Below, in pieces: positions 59,304 to 64,000 of a stretch of 64,000 nt of DNA. A program made the position numbers and the translations under genes. Position 1 is the first letter of the stretch, and every line of letters starts with the position of its first letter. The stretch lies in contig NC_067208.1 in NCBI RefSeq assembly GCF_026262505.1, positions 19,043,962 to 19,107,961 on the forward strand, in the 5' to 3' direction. Under the pieces are notes generated by a model. It made no database searches. It was not told where the DNA came from and worked only from the letters and a program-made list of their open reading frames with translations. The stretch is from Trichomonas vaginalis G3. Its lineage: Eukaryota > Parabasalia > Trichomonadida > Trichomonadidae.

Positions 59304-60177
59304 ATGTTAGAAAAAAAGTTTGCTGACATTGACAAAAAATTTGAGAATGTTTTAAATAAGAACAAGAGGAAGTTAGAAAATGCTCAGATAAAACCCATAC
59401 ATGACAAGTTCTTATTTGCTCAGAATGGTATAACAGGTCTAATCGCACCACCTGGGTCGGGCAAGACTTTCACTTATCTTAAAATGGCTGCACAACAACA
59501 AGAACTAGATGAGAAAACCCATTCTATGAGTTAGTAGTCATTTGTAGTACTTCTGGTCAATTTGACCAAACCGTCAATTCGTTCAAAGATATTATAAAAA
59601 AGTCTAAGTTAGTATGTATAAAAGACTCTGAGTTGTTAGATTGGATAAAGAAGTACCAAAGAAGAGTTTTGAAGTACAATGCTATAAATGAGTATGTCAA
59701 TTCTAAGTTTAAAGACCAAATGAGGAAATGCAGAGAATATTAGAGAAGAAACACTTCAGAAACAAACAGAAAGAGATAGAATACATTTCGAAGAAATTGC
59801 AATCTTACGATTGGAAGACTTACCCTCACAGATGTCTTCTTATCTTAGATGACTTTGCTTCTCATCCTTTGTTAAAGAACAGAGAACAAGACATGTGTCG
59901 AATTCTTAAGAAGCTCAGACACTTTAACATCTCAGTTGTCATTTGTGTACAGACAGCCAAGAGTTTAAGTAAGGATGTAAAGAGAATACTTACTGATATC
60001 ATACTTTTCCCCGGATTGTCCGAAGACGATTTCATGGAACTTATGAAAGAGTCCATGGCAGGTAAGTTTGACAGACATGAACTATGGGAGAAGTACAAAG
60101 TCATACAAGACCCTCATACTTCTTTCAGAATTCATATCTACGCGAACAAAGTTCAAATTGTAAAAAGTCAAGCGTAA
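59304..60177 (+). pseudogene. Packaging ATPase of element D, two frameshifts
   Basis: Starts at ATG 59304 (MLEKKFADIDKKF). Walker A is APPGSGKTF. The frame breaks near 59512 and again near 59725. The last part (59728-60177) carries Walker B (CLLILDDF) and the downstream VVICVQTAKSLSKDVKRIL segment, aligning with AILMQTWRFLALNIKRLIT in the B ATPase. It is the A32-like ATPase that fills the capsid. As read it is not functional; single-base errors would explain both breaks. Confidence 0.75.
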
Positions 60178-60270
60178 AAATGTAAGTGTTTTAGTCTTAG
60201 TCTGTTGTGGTGCTGGGGCTGTCGGTTCTTCTGGCTTTGGAATGGACTCGGTTGGTGGAACGTCGGACAT
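60082..60270 (-). CDS. Small Pro-rich ORF diverging from the 22-bp array
   Basis: Starts MSDVPPTESIPKPEEPTAPA at the edge of the repeat array and overlaps the 3' end of the ATPase gene on the other strand. The first ~20 residues are Pro/Glu-rich; the rest may be shadow coding of the ATPase. Listed because its start mirrors that of the ORF at 60687. Confidence 0.3.
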   Translation of the reverse strand: MSDVPPTESIPKPEEPTAPAPQQTKTKTLTFLRLTFYNLNFVRVDMNSERSMRVLYDFVLLP

Positions 60271-60686
60271 TGTCTTGAAACAATAAAAGACTTGTCTTGA
60301 AAAAGTAAAAGACTTGTCTTGAAACAATAAAAGACTTGTCTTGAAAAAGTAAAAGACTTGTCTTGAAAAAGTAAAAGACTTGTCTTGAAAAAGTAAAAGA
60401 CTTGTCTTGAAAAAGTAAAAGACTTGTCTTGAAAAAGTAAAAGACTTGTCTTGAAAAAGTACGGGTATCGTCTTCAATCAAGACCACTGTTCTCAAATTT
60501 GAGAACTTTACACCAAAAAATTTCTTGAAAAATAACGGGTCTTGTCTTGAAAAAGTAAAAGACTTGTCTTGAAAAAGTAAAAGACTTGTCTTGAAAAAGT
60601 AAAAGACTTGTCTTGAAAAAGTAAAAGACTTGTCTTGAAACAATAAAAGACTTGTCTTGAAAAAGTAAAAGACTTGTCTTGAAACA
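60271..60686. repeat. 22-bp tandem array with palindromic core
   Basis: About 16 copies of GACTTGTCTTGAAAAAGTAAAA (22-mer; variant with CAAT for AAGT) in two blocks, about 60271-60460 and 60535-60686. They are separated by ~75 bp containing the palindrome TTCTCAAATTTGAGAA. Each unit junction has AAGAC-TT-GTCTT. Because 22 is not a multiple of 3, frames through it shift and stay open by chance. It resembles an iteron array; divergent ATG codons lie at both edges. Confidence 0.85.
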
Positions 60687-60782
60687 ATGACCGACATAGA
60701 CCCAGCAGATGAGGCAATCTACCTTATAGAGATAAATGAGCTAGTTAGGAACTACCTGAGCCATCTTTGGTGTCAAGCTTGA
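60687..60782 (+). CDS. 31-residue ORF diverging from the 22-bp array
   Basis: Starts MTDIDPADEAIYLIEINELV directly after the last repeat unit (GAAACAATGACCGAC). The opposite edge of the array has GAAACAATGTCCGAC on the minus strand. Either a very short gene or the start of a truncated one; the mirrored ATG context is the only support. Confidence 0.3.
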   Translation: MTDIDPADEAIYLIEINELVRNYLSHLWCQA

Positions 60783-60794
60783 AAAATAAACGCT

Positions 60795-61406
60795 TTACAT
60801 GTATTTTTCAGCAACTTCGTCAAATAATTTTATAGCTTTGTCGATCTCATCTACTTCAAACGTTTCTTTACCTCTCGTGGGAGCACCATACATTTTCTCA
60901 AACTTTTCAAGTAGTTCTGTTTCAGCAGCTCTCATATCGTTAACAAACGCAACCTTAACTCTATTGACTGTACTGTCATATCTTTGAGTTATATTAAATG
61001 TTCTTCCTATCTTATATCTCTTTGTATTGAAGTCCTTCGGTTTCTGAACGATGTAAAGTAAGCCCTCACTGCAACGTTCAGTATCGAATGAACCATATGT
61101 TATGAAATTATATCCAACAACTGGGTCAATCCATAACAAAACTATTGGTATAAGACTTTTGTCAATGAGATATGCTGTAGTTCCATAGAATCTTACCGAT
61201 ATCATAAGCTCAGGATTTCTTGTCAAAATTTTCTGAGTAGAAGCAATTCTAACCCAGTCGCTTGCTCTCTTTCCAGATGGAGATATAATGTCTGACAAAG
61301 AATATTTTTTGTATTTCTTTGAGTATCTTACGTTTAAATCACCTATTCTAACCACCTTGATCTCATTGTCTATCTTTTTAACTGTTTCAAACTCAGTGCT
61401 TGTCAT
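60795..61406 (-). CDS. KilA-N / GIY-YIG endonuclease (element D copy)
   Basis: 203 residues, intact, with about 18 differences from the B protein at 23523. KilA-N-like N-terminal part, then LLYIV, YKIGRT, QRYDS and AAETELLE of the GIY-YIG fold. Many of the differences fall in the first 55 residues. Leader, minus strand: TATTTTTTTTTATTTTGTATG then TAAGAACAGGAAATG, close to B. High identity, compared with the very divergent capsid genes, suggests recent transfer of this module. Confidence 0.83.
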   Translation of the reverse strand: MTSTEFETVKKIDNEIKVVRIGDLNVRYSKKYKKYSLSDIISPSGKRASDWVRIASTQKILTRNPELMISVRFYGTTAYLIDKSLIPIVLLWIDPVVGYNFITYGSFDTERCSEGLLYIVQKPKDFNTKRYKIGRTFNITQRYDSTVNRVKVAFVNDMRAAETELLEKFEKMYGAPTRGKETFEVDEIDKAIKLFDEVAEKYM

Positions 61407-61487
61407 TTCCTGTTCTTACATACAAAATAAAAAAAAATATTTTAAAAAAACTAGCGTTAATTTTATTTTTTCATCTTGTATAAAAGA

Positions 61488-62213
61488 TATGATTTCATAG
61501 AGTTTTTTTACGATTTTCATGAGTTTTATGCAAGGCCGGAAAAAGTCGGTCTAGAGAAATTTCACGATTTTCATGAGTTTTTTTTACGATTTTCGAATGG
61601 AATCTCGACCCCTGTAAAAATCGGGGTAGCATTTTTTCACTGATTTCATAGAGTTTTTTTACGATTTTCATGAGTTTTAGGCGAGTAAGATTTTTAACGT
61701 ACTCGCATTTTTTCACTGATTTCATAGAGTTTTTTTACGATTTTCATGTGTTTTAGGCTAGGCCGGAAAAAGTCGGTCTAGAGAAATTTCACGATTTTCA
61801 TGAGTTTTTTTTTACGATTTTCGAATGGAATCTCTATCCTCGGTTTTCCTTGGGTAGCAAACATATGAGGAAATTCATGAAATTTGGTCATTTTTTTACG
61901 ATTTCAGGGATTTTTTTTACGAAGTGTAAAAGTTCTCTTCGTCAAAAAAATACAGTTATATCATGAAATTTGGTCATTTTTTTCAGCAAAAATATATTTT
62001 AGGTGGAACCAGGTCCCTCGGTCCCTCGGTCCCTCGGTCAAATGAACTTCTCTGAAAAAGTGTGACAACATGACATTTTGACAACAGTCCAGGAAATAGA
62101 CTTCTTCGTATATGTTTTGTTGAGACTTCAGGGATTTTTTTTACGAAGTGTCAAAGTTCTCTTCGTCACTCATAACAGTTATATAATGAAATTTGGTCAT
62201 TTTACTCAGCAAA
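61488..62213. repeat. Degenerate TTTTTACGATTTTCATGAG repeat region
   Basis: TTTCATAGAG-TTTTTTTACGATTTTCATG-type units recur at about 61493, 61640 and 61720, with two copies of GGCCGGAAAAAGTCGGTCTAGAG (near 61535 and 61758). Later copies of GAAATTTGGTCATTTT lie at 61880, 61960 and 62185. GGTCCCTC occurs three times in a row near 62012. A start-like ATGATTTCA at 61489, after a leader resembling that at 22400, may be a gene remnant. No gene is supported. Confidence 0.7.
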
Positions 62214-62277
62214 AATATATTTTAGGTGAAGAGGTGAGATCTCACCTGTTTTCTCACCTGTTTTCTCACCTCTTTTT
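62214..62277. repeat. Half-site array flanking the conserved gene in D, left copy
   Basis: CAGCAAAAATATATTTTAGG, then GGTGAGATCTCACC and three further CTCACC half-sites. Inverted counterpart of 63285-63348. The layout is that of 22252-22312 in B, with GGTGAGA in place of GGTTAGA. Confidence 0.8.
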
Positions 62278-63190
62278 CACAAGCGTTTTACATGAATTGT
62301 ACGATGTATATTTGAAATTCTAAACAGTTTTGTAGCTTCTATTTCTTCTGTCAGTATGTCAAAAGTTTTCACAATGCCGAATGTTTCTTTATATTTCTTC
62401 TTGACGTCAGATAGAAGGAAATCGTCAGCTGTTGGATAGTTTTTGTTCAGAAATGTCAACATGTCCATTTTATCTTCTGCTGGTTTCTCTGCTTCTTTCT
62501 TTAAATCTGCATAGTCGTTTCGCATTCTTTCTATCTCTTTGACGGAGTAGTTATATTTCCTCATTGCTGCTTTACATTTTGAACATTGTGGGTTCATTTT
62601 AGCATTGTACATTGAAATAAACCTGCAAGTATGACTAAGGCGTCAATGGTTTTCTTTAACTCAAAAGTTGCTGGTTTTATCTGTTCGTTCCATACTTTAC
62701 CTCTTTTATCTTTATCTCTTATCTGCCATACACATTTTGCAACTAACGAAACAAAGTTGTCGTAGGTCTTAAATTCTTCAGATTTATATATGTCAGAAAC
62801 ATTTTTATATACCATATCGCAGTCTTTGTCCATGACTTTGTGGTTGCAATGAAATCCAAGAAACTCATAGTTTACCTTACGTATGAACTTCTTGGTTTCT
62901 ACTGAGTCAGTTGCTTTGACTTCTATTTCATCGAATTCAGGAATAGTGAGCTTTTGTTGTTGTATTTCAGGAAGTTTAGGTAGATGGTCAATAATATCCT
63001 GCATTTCATAAAGATATTCTTCATTTGTTTCATCTTTCGCACTACAGTCTAAATCTCCTTGGAGAAGTTCCTGCTTTATCTTCTGGATTTCTGTTTCGAA
63101 AGTATATGAAGAAGGAATGAAGCTTTTCATTTCTACTAACATTGAAGTTGGGTTCATGACTAACGAGTTTGGTGCTGTTGTTGCTAACAT
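62277..63190 (-). pseudogene. Conserved cassette protein (element D copy), one frameshift
   Basis: Starts MLATTAPNSLVMNPTSMLVE and is open to about 62600, where one base is off; the last ~110 residues (MNPQCSKCKAAMRKYN to the end HVKRL) are in another frame. Apart from that it is close to the B protein at 22418 and shows the correct N-terminal frame (SFIPSSYTFETEIQKIKQEL) that B reads wrongly. Flanked by inverted half-site arrays. Function unknown. Confidence 0.7.
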
Positions 63191-63284
63191 GTTCTTACAA
63201 TAAAAATAAAAAAATATTTTTTTAAAAAAACTAACTTTTTTTATGTTTTTTGTGAAAGTGTCAAAATTCATGAAAATTCAACGG

Positions 63285-63348
63285 GTGAGAAAAGAGGTGA
63301 GAAAAGAGGTGAGATCTCACCACTTCACCTAAAATATATTTTTGCCGA
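63285..63348. repeat. Half-site array flanking the conserved gene in D, right copy
   Basis: GGTGAGAAAAGA repeated, then GGTGAGATCTCACC, ACTTCACC and TAAAATATATTTTTGC. Inverted copy of 62214-62277. Confidence 0.8.
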
Positions 63349-63402
63349 ATTCAAGAGTTTTGGTTGAAAAATACGGTGGAGCCACTTTTGGCTCGACCTC
63401 AA

Positions 63403-63630
63403 AAACAAGCATTTCGTGAAGAATATACCAACCGCCGGAATTCCGGCGGTTGCTTTTTATACAAAATTCAACGGGTGAAAGAATACGATGAAGAAGTCAT
63501 GACAAAACATAGACAAGAAAGTTCATGAGAAATTAGATGAAGAAGTCTCAACAAAACAAGCATTTTGTGAAGAATATACCACCCGCCGGAATTCCGGCGG
63601 TTGCTTTTTTTATACAAAATTCAAGAGTTT
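63403..63630. repeat. Duplicated ~75-bp segment with a GC-rich palindrome
   Basis: AACAAGCATTT(C/T)GTGAAG, then AATATACCA, a palindrome around CCGCCGGAATTCCGGCGG and TTGCTTTTTATACAAAATTC, occurs at 63403-63478 and 63554-63630. The palindromes (63429-63452 and 63583-63600) followed by T runs look like terminators or 3'-end hairpins. No gene lies in 63191-63668. Confidence 0.7.
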
Positions 63631-63668
63631 TGTGTGTTTTCTACGATGATAAAAATAAAATGGTTCAT

Positions 63669-63965
63669 TTACTCACAATATTTTTGTACAAAAGGACCCC
63701 AACCTTTTAACCTCTCTTCTGCAGCTTCTAATGAAACTTTAGCGAGTTCATATTCTCTAAATTCTCTCTTTAAATCTTCTTGTTCCCATTGGTCTAGTTC
63801 GTATGGAGAGTCTCTATAACCAGAACATATCTCACGTTCATGTTCTATTTGTTTTTCATGCATTTTTCTAACTTCTTCTTCGAACAAAGGTTTTGCATTC
63901 TCTGCTGTATCTTCAAGTTCTTCTTCATCTAATTTCTCATGAACTTTCTTGTCTATGGAGTCCAT
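63669..63965 (-). CDS. 98-residue acidic helical protein
   Basis: Starts MDSIDKKVHEKLDEEELEDT and ends WGPFVQKYCE. Mostly Glu/Lys-rich helix, with GYRDSPYELDQWEQEDLKRE in the middle. A broken echo of its beginning (AAGAAAGTTCATGAGAAATT) appears at 63509-63528. No family recognised. Confidence 0.55.
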   Translation of the reverse strand: MDSIDKKVHEKLDEEELEDTAENAKPLFEEEVRKMHEKQIEHEREICSGYRDSPYELDQWEQEDLKREFREYELAKVSLEAAEERLKGWGPFVQKYCE

Positions 63966-64000
63966 AATTTTTCCAACTGCTATACAATATTTTGGAGAAG

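Larger units (their letters stand above)
49756..64000. mobile_element. Maverick-like element D (left end at about 49756, right end outside window)
   Basis: The proposed left end AGCTAG compares with AGTTAG in B. It is followed within 5 bp by a hairpin (49761-49778) and then GCGAATTGACACTTT, like GTGAATTTGACACTTT at the same place in B. Genes include a double-jelly-roll capsid protein, penton-like protein, packaging ATPase, SF3 helicase and KilA-N/GIY-YIG nuclease. No integrase or polymerase is seen up to 64000. Capsid genes are distant from those of B while the endonuclease module is close. Confidence 0.7.

Noticed and set aside
50104-60177. Adenovirus-type maturation protease in element D or B
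   Set aside because: Looked for because Mavericks often have one; no protein in the window showed a convincing His-Asp/Glu-Gln-Cys arrangement.
60197-60717. Open frames with FKTSLLLFQDKSFTFSRQVFY repeats
   Set aside because: The 22-bp unit read in successive frames gives an artificial 22-residue repeat; there is no conserved start and no similar protein elsewhere in the window.
61495-61725. A possible gene with KTHENRE repeats
   Set aside because: It lies wholly in the TTTTTACGATTTTCATGAG repeat region, with poly-A/T runs, and has no leader motif.
1-64000. CRISPR arrays, tRNA or rRNA genes
   Set aside because: The repeat arrays have no unique spacers between units, and no tRNA cloverleaf or rRNA sequence was recognised by eye; a tRNAscan/Infernal run would be needed to exclude small RNAs fully.

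Overview
The window looks like nuclear DNA of a trichomonad, most likely Trichomonas vaginalis or a close relative. It is AT-rich and I see no introns. It holds several large Maverick/Polinton elements (protein-primed family-B DNA polymerase, retroviral-type integrase, double-jelly-roll capsid protein, packaging ATPase). It also holds an ankyrin-repeat gene with the N-terminal region typical of the trichomonad family, a Skp1-like gene and a PfkB kinase. The species assignment is inference from gene content.

Layout. (1) Positions 1-9884 are the right part of Maverick A, nearly identical to Maverick B but broken by many 1-2 bp indels; its left part lies outside the window. (2) 9885-10399 is the terminal fragment of another Maverick (C), which sits in an IS481-like transposase gene (10401-11852). 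(3) 11853-12708 holds a 21/126-bp minisatellite and the 3' part of a pogo-like transposase gene. (4) 12709-34934 is a complete Maverick B of 22,226 bp with 688-bp terminal inverted repeats. It starts AG, ends CT, is flanked by CCAAT on both sides, and interrupts the pogo-like transposase, whose other part is at 34935-35619. (5) 35620-49755 is host DNA: about 6 kb of gene-poor AT-rich sequence, a Skp1-like gene, an ankyrin pseudogene, two coiled-coil genes (one broken) and a PfkB kinase. (6) 49756 to the window end is Maverick-like element D, of a different lineage. It carries an SF3 helicase, a divergent capsid protein, a packaging ATPase, and a KilA-N/GIY-YIG endonuclease module close to that of B.

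How the genes work together. In B the left half holds virion genes: minor capsid and penton-like proteins, the ATPase, a small basic protein, and a collagen plus phage-tail-collar fibre. The middle holds the integrase and a KilA-N/GIY-YIG module. The right half holds the replication gene (N-terminal domain, OTU-like domain, pPolB) and the major capsid protein. In D the helicase and a small acidic-tailed protein form the visible replication module; no polymerase is seen in the window.

Most notable signals. Maverick ends carry a hairpin whose stem differs between elements but still pairs, around a constant CGCAGTG loop. A ~60-bp palindromic half-site array flanks one conserved gene as inverted repeats in both B and D, and also lies in B's terminal repeats; its half-site is GGTTAGA in B and GGTGAGA in D. 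The pPolB gene appears to have been one long reading frame with the upstream gene. B carries what looks like the C-terminal remnant of a D-type helicase. Many frameshifts are single-base, so sequencing or assembly error has to be excluded before individual genes are called dead.
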